From the NCBI RefSeq assembly GCF_003755175.1, contig NZ_RKHX01000001.1:1178001-1242000 (forward strand): a stretch of 64,000 nucleotides of DNA, given 5' to 3'. Both the position numbers and the translations under genes were made by a program. The first letter of the stretch is position 1. Each line of letters starts with the position of its first letter. This stretch comes from Cellulomonas sp. PhB150. GTDB taxonomy: Bacteria; Actinomycetota; Actinomycetes; Actinomycetales; Cellulomonadaceae. The notes beneath the pieces are model-generated. The model had not been told where the DNA came from. It ran no database searches and saw only the letters and a program-made list of their open reading frames with translations. Below are positions 25,539 through 34,354 of this stretch, piece after piece.

Positions 25539-26579
25539 TCAGACCAGGACCGTGGTCAGCGGCATCGAGGAGTCGACGGGGATGTCGAGCGACGACGGCG
25601 GCAGCCCGCGCCGCACCACCGCGGAACCGAGCGCGGCGATCATCGCGCCGTTGTCCGTGCAGTACCGGATCGGCGGGATCCGCAGCTCGATGCCGGCCTC
25701 GGCGCAGCGCACGGCGGCCATGTCCCGCAGCTGGGAGTTGGCGGAGAAGCCGCCGCCGACGACGAGCGTCGAGACCCCCTGCGCCCGGCAGGCGGCGATC
25801 GTCTTCGCCGTCAGGACGTCCGCGACCGCGGCCGCGAACGAGGCGGCGACGTCCGGCAGCGGGATCTCCAGGCCGGCGTCCTGCCGCGCCTCGACCCACC
25901 GGGCGACGGCGGTCTTCAGCCCGGAGAACGAGAAGTCGGTCGCGTGCTTGGCCTGGTCCTTGGGCGCTGTCAGGCCGCGCGGGAACCGGATCGCCGCGGG
26001 GTCGCCCTCGCGTGCCAGCCGGTCGATGTGGGGTCCACCCGGGTAGGGCAGGCCGAGCAGCCGACCGACCTTGTCGAAGGCCTCCCCCGCGGCGTCGTCG
26101 AGCGTGGAGCCCAGCTCGGTGACATTGACGGTGTCGTCGATGAGCAGCAGCGAGGAGTGCCCGCCGGAGACGACGAGCGCCATGACGCGCTCCGGGAACG
26201 GCCCGTCGACGAGCTCGTCGACCACCGCGTGCCCGATGACGTGGTTGACGCCGTAGAGCGGCTTGTCGAGAGCGATGGCCAGCGCCTTGGCCGCGGACGC
26301 GCCCACGGTCAGCGGGCCGACGAGACCCGGACCGGCGGTCACGGCGATCGCGTCGACCTCGCCGAGCGAGACGTCGGCCGTGGCGAGCGCGCGCTCGATC
26401 GTGGGCACCATCGCCTCGAGGTGGGCGCGCGACGCGATCTCGGGGATGATCCCGCCGAATCGTGCGTGCTCGTCGACCGACGAGGCGACGGCGTCGACCA
26501 GCAGGTCGTGGCCGCGCACGAGCGCCACCCCCGTCTCGTCGCAAGAGGTCTCGATCCCGAGGACGAGGGGTTCAGCCAT
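25539..26579 (-). CDS. tsaD: tRNA N6-threonylcarbamoyladenosine synthase subunit TsaD
   Basis: 346 residues. Catalyses transfer of threonylcarbamoyl to A37 of ANN-decoding tRNAs with TsaB and TsaE. ASKHA/Kae1 features: [10 protein letters not shown] at the start, the metal-binding HVIGHA pair, VVSGGHSSL, the PYPGGPHID loop and [10 protein letters not shown] near the end. ATG 26579 has TATCCT (26587-26592, minus) 7 bases upstream, so it is probably leaderless. Here it is separated from tsaB, tsaE and rimI by an inserted plus-strand reductase gene and a sulfurtransferase gene. Confidence 0.96.
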   Translation of the reverse strand: MAEPLVLGIETSCDETGVALVRGHDLLVDAVASSVDEHARFGGIIPEIASRAHLEAMVPTIERALATADVSLGEVDAIAVTAGPGLVGPLTVGASAAKALAIALDKPLYGVNHVIGHAVVDELVDGPFPERVMALVVSGGHSSLLLIDDTVNVTELGSTLDDAAGEAFDKVGRLLGLPYPGGPHIDRLAREGDPAAIRFPRGLTAPKDQAKHATDFSFSGLKTAVARWVEARQDAGLEIPLPDVAASFAAAVADVLTAKTIAACRAQGVSTLVVGGGFSANSQLRDMAAVRCAEAGIELRIPPIRYCTDNGAMIAALGSAVVRRGLPPSSLDIPVDSSMPLTTVLV

Positions 26580-26666
26580 GCGTCCTAGGATAGGTGTGCC
26601 GGGTGGCGTGACGAGCGTCACGGCCGCACGCGGAACACCGCCAGGTCGTTGAATCTTGTACGAGTC

Positions 26667-27308
26667 ATGACGACTGACACCACCGTCCTCGACGGCCTCG
26701 ACTTCCCCGCTCCCGCGCTCGCCGTCGCCGACGACGTCGCCGACCTCCTGTTCCGCGAGGCGCGCACCATCGCGTCCTTCACCGACCAGCCCGTGACCGA
26801 CGAGGAGCTCGCCGCCGTCTACGACCTGGTGAAGTGGGGCCCGACCGCGATCAACACGACGCCGCTGCGTCTGCTCGTCGTGCGCACGCCGGAGGCCCGC
26901 GAGCGCCTCGCGAAGCACGTGAACGACGGCAACCGCGACCGCGTCCTGGCCGCCCCGGTGACGCTCATCGTCGCCTCGGACCCCGGCTTCCACGAGCACA
27001 TGCCGTTCCTCGCCCCCCACATGGCGGCCCTCGGCGAGGCGCTGCACCCGCAGACCGAGACCCGCGAGCAGATGGCGCGGATGAACACGCTCATCCAGTT
27101 CGGCTACCTCATCGTCGGCCTGCGCGCCGCCGGCCTGGACGCCGGCCCCATGGCGGGCCTGGACACCGACGGCGTCGACGCGGAGTTCTTCGCCGACAAC
27201 GGCTGGAAGTCGCAGCTCATCATCAACGTCGGCCACCGCGACGGCGTCGGCACCACGTACCCGCGCGGGCAGCGCCTGTCCTACGACCAGGTCTCGCTGA
27301 CCGTCTGA
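26667..27308 (+). CDS. RutE/HadB-type nitroreductase (malonic semialdehyde reductase family)
   Basis: 213 residues. FMN-dependent nitroreductase fold: [36 protein letters not shown] (flavin-binding), the central [22 protein letters not shown] helix and [13 protein letters not shown] near the end. Length and motifs match the RutE/HadB group, which reduces 3-oxopropanoate (malonic semialdehyde) or related aldehydes with NAD(P)H. No other rut genes are nearby, so the pathway role is open. ATG 26667 is taken; TTG 26649 gives only a short extension. A strong terminator follows. Confidence 0.88.
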   Translation: MTTDTTVLDGLDFPAPALAVADDVADLLFREARTIASFTDQPVTDEELAAVYDLVKWGPTAINTTPLRLLVVRTPEARERLAKHVNDGNRDRVLAAPVTLIVASDPGFHEHMPFLAPHMAALGEALHPQTETREQMARMNTLIQFGYLIVGLRAAGLDAGPMAGLDTDGVDAEFFADNGWKSQLIINVGHRDGVGTTYPRGQRLSYDQVSLTV

Positions 27309-27320
27309 CGCACCGCCGAC

Positions 27321-27351
27321 GGGCGCGCATCCCCCACCGGGATGCGCGCCC
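27321..27351 (+). terminator. Terminator after the RutE-like gene
   Basis: GGGCGCGCATCCC-N5-GGGATGCGCGCCC, a perfect 13-base stem, 12 bases after the stop codon. Confidence 0.85.
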
Positions 27352-27401
27352 GCGGCATGTCCGGACCCGTTCGCTCAACCCGCGCCCGACCGCACGCGCG
27401 A

Positions 27402-27470
27402 TGGACGCAGTTCTCGTCGCAGCGATCACGCTGCTGGCGTGCACGATCGCTGCGACGAGAACTGCACTCA
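27402..27470. repeat. Intergenic palindromic element, copy B
   Basis: Perfect 21-base inverted arms at 27407-27427 and 27445-27465 around a 17-base loop containing GCGTGCAC. Ungapped similarity to copy A at 8621-8689 is about 75 percent by hand count. It sits between two convergent genes after a separate terminator, so it is not simply a terminator. Confidence 0.75.
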
Positions 27471-27519
27471 CGCTGAGGACTCAGGCGGGCGGGGCCATGC
27501 GTGCGCGCGGCGGCGCGTG

Positions 27520-28356
27520 TCAGGAGCCGGTCGCGACCGGGCGGGCCTCGTCGTTGGACCACTGCGACCACGAGCCCGGGTACAGCGCGGCCTCGATGCC
27601 GACCGAGGCCAGCGCGGCCACCTCGTGCGCGGCGGTCACGCCGGAACCGCAGTAGACGGCCACGGGCGCACCCGCCGCGGCTCCGAGCGCACGGAACCGG
27701 TCCCGCAGCGCGTCGGCCGCGAGGAAGGTCCCGTCGGCGTCGAGGTTGCTCGCCGTGGGCGCGGAGACCGCACCGGGGATGTGGCCCGCCTGCGGGTCGA
27801 CCGGCTCGACCTCGCCCGCGTACCGCTCCGCGGCCCGGGCGTCGAGCAGGGGGCCGTCCCACGCGGCGGCGTCGTCGGCGTCGATCGTCGGCATGCCCCC
27901 GGGCCGCACGACGAGGTCGCCGGGCTCGGCGACGACCGCGCCGGCCTCGAGCGGGAGTCCCGCTGCCGTCCACGCCTCCAGGCCGCCGTCGAGCAGGCGC
28001 ACCTCGCGCAGCCCCGCCCAGCGCAGGAGCCACCAGGCGCGCGCCGCGGAGATGCCTCCACCACCGTCGTAGGCGACCACGGCCCGGTCCTCGCGCACGC
28101 CCCAGCGCCGCGCGGCGGCTTCGAGGTCCGCGACGGCGGGCAGCGGGTGGCGGCCCTCCGCGGGGCTCGGCGGTGCGGCGAGCTCGGCGTCGAGGTCGAC
28201 GAACACCGCGCCCGGCAGGTGACCCGCCAGGTACTGCTCGTGGCCGTCGGTGCGGCCGAGCGCCCAGCGGACGTCGAGCAGCACGGGCGGCTCGTCCCCC
28301 GCGAGCGCGGCGGCCAGTCCCACGGCGTCGACCAGGACGTCGTCGCGATCACTCAT
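27520..28356 (-). CDS. Thiosulfate/3-mercaptopyruvate sulfurtransferase (two rhodanese domains)
   Basis: 278 residues. Two rhodanese domains: an N-terminal inactive one (LLDVRWALGRTDGHEQYLAGHLPGA) and a C-terminal one with the catalytic loop CGSGVTA. The CGSGVTA loop is that of TST/MST enzymes, which move sulfane sulfur to cyanide or thiols. ATG 28356 with GGGGA upstream is preferred over ATG 28362. The start lies inside the end of rimI (8-base overlap), so the gene is the tail of the alr-tsaE-tsaB-rimI chain. Confidence 0.92.
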   Translation of the reverse strand: MSDRDDVLVDAVGLAAALAGDEPPVLLDVRWALGRTDGHEQYLAGHLPGAVFVDLDAELAAPPSPAEGRHPLPAVADLEAAARRWGVREDRAVVAYDGGGGISAARAWWLLRWAGLREVRLLDGGLEAWTAAGLPLEAGAVVAEPGDLVVRPGGMPTIDADDAAAWDGPLLDARAAERYAGEVEPVDPQAGHIPGAVSAPTASNLDADGTFLAADALRDRFRALGAAAGAPVAVYCGSGVTAAHEVAALASVGIEAALYPGSWSQWSNDEARPVATGS

Positions 28357-28816
28357 GAGCATCCCCGTTCTGTGCCGACGTCAGCCCCAGCTGCATCGTC
28401 CACGCGTCCTTGTTCTCCGGCTGGTAATACCCCCGGCGCAGGCCGAGCCGCGTGAAGCCCGCGCGCTCGTACAGCCGCAGCGCGGGCTCGTTGTCGACCC
28501 GCACCTCGAGCAGCACGGACGCGGCACCGATCTCGCGCGCCCGGGCGACGAGCGCCGCCAGCATCACGCCACCCAGCCCACGGCCCTGGTGCGCCGTGGC
28601 GGTGCCGATCGTCATGACCTGCGCGTCGTCCCCGTCGAACCACAACCCGGCGTAGCCGGCGAGGATTCCGTCGACCTCCACGCCCACGTACCAGCGGCCA
28701 GGCCCGACGAGCTCCTCGGCAAGCATCGCGGCCGACCACGCCCCGGCGCCGAACAGCTCGCGCTCGAGCGTCTCGAGCACCGGCAGGTCCGCCGCGGTCA
28801 GCGGGCGGACGCTCAT
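28349..28816 (-). CDS. rimI: Ribosomal protein bS18 alanine N-acetyltransferase
   Basis: 155 residues, GNAT fold. Acetyl-CoA pyrophosphate loop HQGRGLGGVML, then LLEVRVDNEPALRLYERAGF, the C-terminal signature of RimI. It acetylates the N-terminal alanine of bS18 and, in some actinobacteria, other proteins. ATG 28816 overlaps the tsaB stop (ATGA). The tsaB-rimI order is very common and supports the assignment. Confidence 0.92.
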   Translation of the reverse strand: MSVRPLTAADLPVLETLERELFGAGAWSAAMLAEELVGPGRWYVGVEVDGILAGYAGLWFDGDDAQVMTIGTATAHQGRGLGGVMLAALVARAREIGAASVLLEVRVDNEPALRLYERAGFTRLGLRRGYYQPENKDAWTMQLGLTSAQNGDAHE

Positions 28817-29490
28817 CCCCCGACGCGCTTGCTGGCCGCGGGCGGCACGGCGTCGGGGCGACGCAGGTAGAGCGGCTCGGTCGGCAGGTCGAGGCCGGCG
28901 GCGCGGCGGGCGATCGCCAGGACGGCGAGCTCGGCGGGGTCGGGGTCGAGCAGGCCGTCCGGCACGGTGTGCGCGCCGAGCGCCTCGGGGTAGAGGGCGG
29001 CGCCACGCCCGACGACGAGCGCGCCCGGCTCGACCGTGACCGTCCTCGCCGCGCCCACGGCGGGCTCGGCGAGGACGGTCACGAGGCCCGGACCGTCGGC
29101 GCGGTAGGTGGACGAGTAGACCTCGCGGCGGCGGGCGTCGGTGGCGACGACGATCGTCGTGCCGACCGGCGCGACCCGCGAGGCGGCGAGGGCGATCGCG
29201 TCGAGCGACGGGACGCCGAGCACCGGGATGCCCAGGCCGAGCGCGAGCGTGCGCGCGGTGACGAGCCCGACGCGCAGGCCGGTGAACGGCGCCGGTCCCG
29301 TGCCGACGACGACCGCCGTCAGCTCGCGACGGTCCACACCCGCCTCCGCGAGTACCGACTCGATCATGGGAGCGAGCAGCTCGGCGTGGTGCCGCTGCTG
29401 GCTGTCGGCCCGGGCGGCGAGGACCTCGCCGGCGTCCGAGGTCAGGGCGACCGCGACGGCGCCGGAGGTGTCGAGAGCAAGAACGGGCAC
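28813..29490 (-). CDS. tsaB: t6A biosynthesis protein TsaB
   Basis: 225 residues. ASKHA fold related to TsaD but without metal-binding His: LALDTSGAVAVAL at the start, HHAELLAPMI and GTGPAPFTGLRVGLVTARTLA are the family hallmarks. It is a scaffold that pairs with TsaD and TsaE in the tRNA-modifying complex. The GTG 29490 start lies 4 bases after the tsaE stop. The C-terminal part (EPLYLRRPDAV) is typical. Confidence 0.93.
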   Translation of the reverse strand: MPVLALDTSGAVAVALTSDAGEVLAARADSQQRHHAELLAPMIESVLAEAGVDRRELTAVVVGTGPAPFTGLRVGLVTARTLALGLGIPVLGVPSLDAIALAASRVAPVGTTIVVATDARRREVYSSTYRADGPGLVTVLAEPAVGAARTVTVEPGALVVGRGAALYPEALGAHTVPDGLLDPDPAELAVLAIARRAAGLDLPTEPLYLRRPDAVPPAASKRVGG

Positions 29491-29494
29491 GGGA

Positions 29495-30031
29495 TCAGCC
29501 TGCCACGTCGGTGCCGGTGGCTCCGGGCAGGACGGCGCCGGCCCAGCGGTCGCCGACGCCCCGCACGGTCGCGACACGCTCCCCCGCCCCGCCGTCGCCG
29601 TCGGCCTCGTCGACCACGCCTCCGCGCGGACGCTGCAGGGCGACCTCGAGGCGGTCGTCGGCCAGGCCCTCGACCCAGCCCGCGCCCCACTCGACGACGG
29701 TCACCGACTCGTCGAGCCCGGCGTCCAGGTCCAGGGCGTCGACCTCGTCGAGCGAGCCGAGACGGTAGGCGTCGACGTGCACGAGGGCGGGTCCGCGGGT
29801 GCCGTCCTCCCGGGGCAGCGGCGGGTGCTCGCGCGCGATGACGAACGTGGGCGAGGCGACCTGGCCGCGCACGTGCAGGCCCGCGCCGAGGCCCTGCGTC
29901 AGGGTGGTCTTGCCTGCGCCGAGGTCGCCCGTCAGGACGAGCAGGTCACCCGCGCGCAGGAGCGCGGCCAGCGCGCGGCCGTACGCTCGCGTGGCCTCGG
30001 CGTCGGGGAGACGGACGACGACCTCGTTCAC
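29495..30031 (-). CDS. tsaE: t6A biosynthesis ATPase TsaE
   Basis: 178 residues. P-loop GDLGAGKTTL (about 35-44), SPTFVIAREH, VHVDAYRL and VVEWGAGW are the TsaE signature stretches. It hydrolyses ATP to drive turnover of the TsaBD complex. The last 35 residues are an Ala/Gly/Asp-rich extension beyond the usual end. ATG 30031 overlaps the alr stop by four bases. Confidence 0.94.
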   Translation of the reverse strand: MNEVVVRLPDAEATRAYGRALAALLRAGDLLVLTGDLGAGKTTLTQGLGAGLHVRGQVASPTFVIAREHPPLPREDGTRGPALVHVDAYRLGSLDEVDALDLDAGLDESVTVVEWGAGWVEGLADDRLEVALQRPRGGVVDEADGDGGAGERVATVRGVGDRWAGAVLPGATGTDVAG

Positions 30032-31203
30032 TGCTGCTCCTCACCCTCAGGGTTGCTGTCGACGTGCACGCGCGGCACGCGCGGTCCGATCCTCGTGACG
30101 ATCTCGTAGGAGATCGTGCCCGCCGCACGGGCCCAGTCCTCGGCCGTGGGGCCGCCGTCCGCGCCCGTGCCGAACAGCACGACGGGGTCCCCGGCCCGGT
30201 CGGTGGCGCCGGGACCGAGGTCCACGACCACCTGGTCCATGCACACGCGCCCCGCGACCCCCAGCAGCCGGCCCCCGACGAGCAGCGGCCCGCCCGGCGC
30301 GGCCTGCGTGCCCGAGGCGTGCCGCGGCACCCCGTCGGCGTACCCGACCGGCACGACGCCGAGCACGGTGTCCCGGTCGGTGACGTACTGGTGGGCGTAG
30401 GACATGCCGCCACCGGCCGGCCACGCCTTGACGTTGACGAGCGGCGCCTCGAGCGTCATCGCCGGCACGAGGCCGAAGTCGTCCGGGCCGCCGAGCTGCG
30501 GCACGGGCGACAGCCCGTACACCGCGAGGCCGGGCCGCACGAGGTCGTAGTGGATCGACGGGTTGGTCAGCGTCGCGGCGGAGTTGGCCAGGTGCCGCAC
30601 CTCGAGCCGAGCGCCCGCGTCCTCGGCGAGCTGCACGGCCGCGGCGAACGCGACCGCCTGATCGCGGACCACGGCGTGACCGGGCTCGTCGGCGAACGCC
30701 AGGTGCGACCACACGCCGACGAGGCGCACGGCGCCCTCGGCCTCGGCGCGCAGCGCGTCGGGCAGCAGGGCCGCGTAGTCGGTCGCGTTGAGCCCGTTGC
30801 GGCCGAGCCCGGTGTCGACCTTGAGGTGGATGCGGGCGGTGCGGCCGGCGGCACGGGCAGCCGCGACGACCTCGTCGAGCGCCCAGCGCGTCGCCACGGA
30901 CAGGTCGACGTCCGCCTCGATCGCCTCGCGCAGCGGCGCGCCCGGCGCGTACAGCCAGGTCAGGACGCGCGGACCGACGACGCCCGCGGCGCGCAGCGCG
31001 AGCGCCTCGGGGACCTGCGCGGCGCCGAGCCAGGCGGCACCCCCGGCGACCGCGGCGATCGCGGAGGGCACCAGGCCGTGGCCGTAGGCGTCAGCCTTGA
31101 CGACGGCCATGACCTGCGCGGTCGGCGCGTGCGCCGCGAGGCTGCGGACGTTGCTCCGGATGGCGGCCAGGTCGACGACGGCGCGCGCGGGGTACGAGCT
31201 CAC
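30028..31203 (-). CDS. alr: Alanine racemase
   Basis: 391 residues. PLP enzyme that makes D-alanine for peptidoglycan. The PLP lysine lies in AVVKADAYGHG near the start; the C-terminal beta domain provides the second catalytic Tyr (GGGMSYAHQYVT region) with VPVGYADGVPR and GRVCMDQVVVDLG. The GTG 31203 start follows the kinase gene by 12 bases; a weak GAGACT hexamer 6 bases upstream could give an extra leaderless transcript. Overlaps tsaE. Confidence 0.95.
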   Translation of the reverse strand: MSSYPARAVVDLAAIRSNVRSLAAHAPTAQVMAVVKADAYGHGLVPSAIAAVAGGAAWLGAAQVPEALALRAAGVVGPRVLTWLYAPGAPLREAIEADVDLSVATRWALDEVVAAARAAGRTARIHLKVDTGLGRNGLNATDYAALLPDALRAEAEGAVRLVGVWSHLAFADEPGHAVVRDQAVAFAAAVQLAEDAGARLEVRHLANSAATLTNPSIHYDLVRPGLAVYGLSPVPQLGGPDDFGLVPAMTLEAPLVNVKAWPAGGGMSYAHQYVTDRDTVLGVVPVGYADGVPRHASGTQAAPGGPLLVGGRLLGVAGRVCMDQVVVDLGPGATDRAGDPVVLFGTGADGGPTAEDWARAAGTISYEIVTRIGPRVPRVHVDSNPEGEEQQ

Positions 31204-31215
31204 GGCGCCAGTCTC

Positions 31216-31827
31216 TCAGGTGGTCCGCACGACGAGGTCCGCGCGCCCGGCGGTCGCGGCGACGAGCTCCGCGTTGCGCTCGTCGGGCCCGTGCGACCAC
31301 GCGTGCGCCGCGTCCGCGGTCTTGCCGAAGGCCACGTGCCGCGCGACGAGGCGCTCGCGCCGCACCGCGTCGTCGGGCGCCACGAACCACGCCTCGTCGA
31401 GCAGGTCCGCGACCGGGGCGAACCCGAAGGCCTCGAGCAGCAGGTAGTTCCCCTCGACCACGACGAGCGGCACCTCGGGCGGCACGGCGATCGCCCCCGC
31501 CACGGGGTTGCGCAGGTCGCGGCGGTACTCGGGCGCGTAGACCGTGCCCACGCCCGCGCGGAGCCGACGCAGGAGCGCGACGAACCCGTCGGCGTCGAAG
31601 GTGTCCGGCGCGCCCTTGCGGTCCGCGCGGCCGATCCGCTCGAGCTCGGACTGCGCGAGGTGGAACCCGTCCATCGGCACGACGACCGCCCGCTCCCCCA
31701 GCTCGGCGGCGACCGCCGCGGACAGCGTCGACTTGCCCGCGCCCGGCGAGCCCGCGATGCCGAGGAGCCGTCGCCCGCCGTCCGCGAGCGCGCGCGCCCG
31801 GGCGGCCAGCCCGGCGTCGAGCGTCAC
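31216..31827 (-). CDS. P-loop nucleoside/sugar kinase, uridine kinase-phosphoribulokinase family
   Basis: 203 residues. Walker A GSPGAGKST (about 26-34), VVPMDGFHLA, the RKGAPDTFDADGF stretch, PEYRRDLRNPV and VVVEGNYLLLE are shared with the PRK/Udk-like kinases. The substrate cannot be told from sequence; related proteins are annotated as nucleoside/nucleotide kinase family, and some act on fructose. The GTG 31827 start overlaps the nnr stop by four bases (GTGA), so it belongs to the nnr-alr chain. Confidence 0.82.
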   Translation of the reverse strand: MTLDAGLAARARALADGGRRLLGIAGSPGAGKSTLSAAVAAELGERAVVVPMDGFHLAQSELERIGRADRKGAPDTFDADGFVALLRRLRAGVGTVYAPEYRRDLRNPVAGAIAVPPEVPLVVVEGNYLLLEAFGFAPVADLLDEAWFVAPDDAVRRERLVARHVAFGKTADAAHAWSHGPDERNAELVAATAGRADLVVRTT

Positions 31828-33296
31828 GCGCCCGCCAGCAGCGCCGCGATCGTCTCGGGCAGCGCGACGGCCACCGCGCGCGCAGCGACCGGTCCGCCGG
31901 GGTTGGCCCGGTGCGCGGCCCGGCCGTGCACGAGCGCCGCTGCCGCCGCGAGGGCCGCCGCCAGCGAGGGGTCCTCGTGGATGTCGTCGGCGCGGCCCGC
32001 GAGCAGCGCGCCGAGCAGCCCGGCCAGCACGTCACCGGCACCCGCGGTGGCGAGCCAGGACGGGGCGTCCGCCTGGCTGTAGACGGCCCCCTGGGCACCG
32101 ACGACGATCGTCACCGCACCCTTGAGCAGCACCGTCGCACCCGTGAGCTCGTGCGCGCGGCGGGCCCAGCGCAGCGGCTCGGCCTCCACGACGTCCCGGT
32201 CGACCTGCTCGCCGCGCGTGGCCAGCAGGCGCGCGAGCTCGCCCGCGTGGGGCGTGAGCACCACGTGCGGTCCCACGCGCGCCGGCAGCAGCTCGAGCGC
32301 GCCGGCGTCGCACACCGCGGGCTCACCGCGCTCGTGCACGCCCTCGAGCGCGTGCTCGATGCGGCGGCGCTGCGAGGCGTCGTCGGGCGAGACCCCCGGC
32401 CCGAACACCCACGCCTGCACGCGGCCGACACCGATGACCACCTCGGGGCGCCGCGCGACGACGAGGTCGCCCACGTCCCCGAGGTACCTGACCATCCCGA
32501 CGCCGGCCAGCACCGCCGCGGTCGTCGAGAGCACCGCGGCGCCGGGGTAGCGCCGCGCGCCGGCGACCACGCCGAGGACCCCGCGCGTGTACTTGTGCGC
32601 GTCGGTGGGCGGCACGGGCCACAGGCCGGCCACGTCGGCGTCGTCGAGCCGGGCGACGGCGGGCGCGCCGCCGGGCGCGAGCCCGATGTCGACGACCGCG
32701 AGCCGGCCGACCGCGCCCGCGGCCGGCGGCAGCAGGAGGCCGGGCTTGGCGGCGCCGAAGGTCACGGTCTCGTCCGCCGCGAGCACGGGGCCGGGCAGCG
32801 AGCCGTCGTCGACGCCGATCCCCGAGGGCGCGTCGACCGCCACGACCACTCCCCGCACGTCGGCGGAGAGCCGCTCGACGAGGTCCGCGGCCGCGCCCCG
32901 CAGCCCGCCGGAGGCCCCGATGCCGAGGAGCCCGTCGAGGACGAGGTCGGCGTCGACGGCCCAGGCGAGCCCCTCGTCGGCCGGGACGACACGGCCACCC
33001 GCGGCCCGCAGCGCCGCCGCCCCTGCGGCATGGACCCGGTCGTCGACCGTCAGGGCCCGGACTGCCGCACCGCGCCGGGCGAGGAGTGCGCCGGCGAGCA
33101 GGGCGTCGCCCCCGTTGTTGCCCGGCCCGACGAGGACCGCCACGCGGGCGCCGCCGACGCGCCCGAGCCGCTCGCGCAGCAGGGCCGCGACGTGCGTCGC
33201 GAGTCCGAACGCGGCGCGGTCCATCAGCGGGACGCCGGCCGCGAGCAGCGGCTCCTCAGCGGCCCGGACCTGCGACGACGTCCAGGAGAGCAGCAC
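31824..33296 (-). CDS. nnr: Bifunctional NAD(P)H-hydrate epimerase / ADP-dependent dehydratase
   Basis: 490 residues. Repairs damaged NAD(P)H. The N-terminal YjeF_N domain (about 1-210) has the GPGNNGGDALLAG loop and VAVDAPSGI; the C-terminal dehydratase domain of the ribokinase-like type (about 225-490) has VVLTPHAGEL, LLKGAVTIV and the catalytic GAGDVLAGLLGALLA. GTG 33296 is chosen; the longer frame to 33494 overlaps the divergent oxidoreductase gene. CAGGAT 6 bases upstream allows a leaderless start. Confidence 0.94.
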   Translation of the reverse strand: MLLSWTSSQVRAAEEPLLAAGVPLMDRAAFGLATHVAALLRERLGRVGGARVAVLVGPGNNGGDALLAGALLARRGAAVRALTVDDRVHAAGAAALRAAGGRVVPADEGLAWAVDADLVLDGLLGIGASGGLRGAAADLVERLSADVRGVVVAVDAPSGIGVDDGSLPGPVLAADETVTFGAAKPGLLLPPAAGAVGRLAVVDIGLAPGGAPAVARLDDADVAGLWPVPPTDAHKYTRGVLGVVAGARRYPGAAVLSTTAAVLAGVGMVRYLGDVGDLVVARRPEVVIGVGRVQAWVFGPGVSPDDASQRRRIEHALEGVHERGEPAVCDAGALELLPARVGPHVVLTPHAGELARLLATRGEQVDRDVVEAEPLRWARRAHELTGATVLLKGAVTIVVGAQGAVYSQADAPSWLATAGAGDVLAGLLGALLAGRADDIHEDPSLAAALAAAAALVHGRAAHRANPGGPVAARAVAVALPETIAALLAGA

Positions 33297-33366
33297 CCCA
33301 CCATCCTGGCCCGTCCGACCGCCGGGGGCCAGGCGCGATGTCGAACCCACGGGTAACGTGCAGGTC

Positions 33367-34353
33367 ATGCGCTTCGGAATGTTCGTCCCCCAGGGCTGGC
33401 GGCAGGACCTCACGGGCATCGAGGCCCGCGACCACTGGCAGGTGATGAGCGGGCTCGCGAAGCACGCCGACGACGGCGACGTGTGGGAGTCCATCTGGGT
33501 CTACGACCACTTCCACGCCGTCCCCGAGCCCAACGGCCAGGCGGTGCACGAGGCGTGGAGCCTGATCAACGCCTTCGCGGCCTCGACGAGCCGCGTGCGC
33601 CTCGGCCAGATGTGCACGTGCATGGCCTACCGCAACCCCGCCTACCTGGCGAAGGTCGCCGCGACGGCGGACGTCATCTCCGGCGGACGTGTCGAGATGG
33701 GCATCGGCGCCGGCTGGTACGAGCACGAGTGGCGCGCCTACGGCTACGGCTTCCCGACGGCCGGCGAGCGGATCGCGATGCTCGACGAGGGCGTCCAGAT
33801 CTTCAAGCAGCTGTGGACCAACGGCGTCGCGACGCTGGACGGCAGGCACTACCAGGTGGACGGGGCGCAGCTCGCCCCGCTCCCCCTGCAGGTCGACGGA
33901 CCGCCGCTGTGGATCGCCGGCGGGGGCGAGCGCAAGACCCTGCGGATCGCGGCCGAGCACGCGCAGTACACGAACTTCGACGGCACGCCCGAGACCTTCG
34001 CGCACAAGTCCGACGTGCTGCGCGGCCACTGCGACGCGATCGGGCGCGACTTCGCCGAGATCACCCGCTCGGCCAACTACAACGTGGTCATCGGCGAGAC
34101 GCAGGCGGACGTCGACGACCGGATCGCCTGGATCGAGGAGCACTACGCGAACACGCTGCCCGAGCGGGCGCCGGGCATCGCCGAGGACTTCCGCAAGGGC
34201 CCGCTCGTCGGCACCCCGGAGCAGATCGTCGAGAAGCTCACCGAGCTCCAGGGCCTGGGACTGGCCTACGCGATCACCTACTTCGCGGACGCCGCCTACG
34301 ACCGCCAGAGCATCGAGCTCTTCGAGACGAAGGTCGTCCCCGAGCTGCGGTGA
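33367..34353 (+). CDS. LLM-class F420-dependent oxidoreductase
   Basis: 328 residues. Luciferase-like TIM barrel: MRFGMFVPQGW at the start, WVYDHFHAVP, RVRLGQMCTCMAYRNP, GRVEMGIGAGWYEHEW and PLWIAGGGERKTL. These are the marks of the actinobacterial LLM group, which uses coenzyme F420 or FMN; the substrate is unknown. ATG 33367 is preceded at 7 bases by TAACGT (33354-33359), so the transcript is probably leaderless. It converges on the next gene with a single base between the stops and no visible terminator. Confidence 0.88.
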   Translation: MRFGMFVPQGWRQDLTGIEARDHWQVMSGLAKHADDGDVWESIWVYDHFHAVPEPNGQAVHEAWSLINAFAASTSRVRLGQMCTCMAYRNPAYLAKVAATADVISGGRVEMGIGAGWYEHEWRAYGYGFPTAGERIAMLDEGVQIFKQLWTNGVATLDGRHYQVDGAQLAPLPLQVDGPPLWIAGGGERKTLRIAAEHAQYTNFDGTPETFAHKSDVLRGHCDAIGRDFAEITRSANYNVVIGETQADVDDRIAWIEEHYANTLPERAPGIAEDFRKGPLVGTPEQIVEKLTELQGLGLAYAITYFADAAYDRQSIELFETKVVPELR

Positions 34354-34354
34354 C

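Noticed and set aside
27402-27655. Small ORFs through the palindromic element (a membrane-like peptide on both strands)
   Set aside because: The two peptides are similar only because the DNA is palindromic; no ribosome site or conservation signal.
33297-33494. Longer N-terminus for nnr up to 33494
   Set aside because: It would overlap the start of the divergent LLM gene, and the YjeF_N domain starts at once after GTG 33296.
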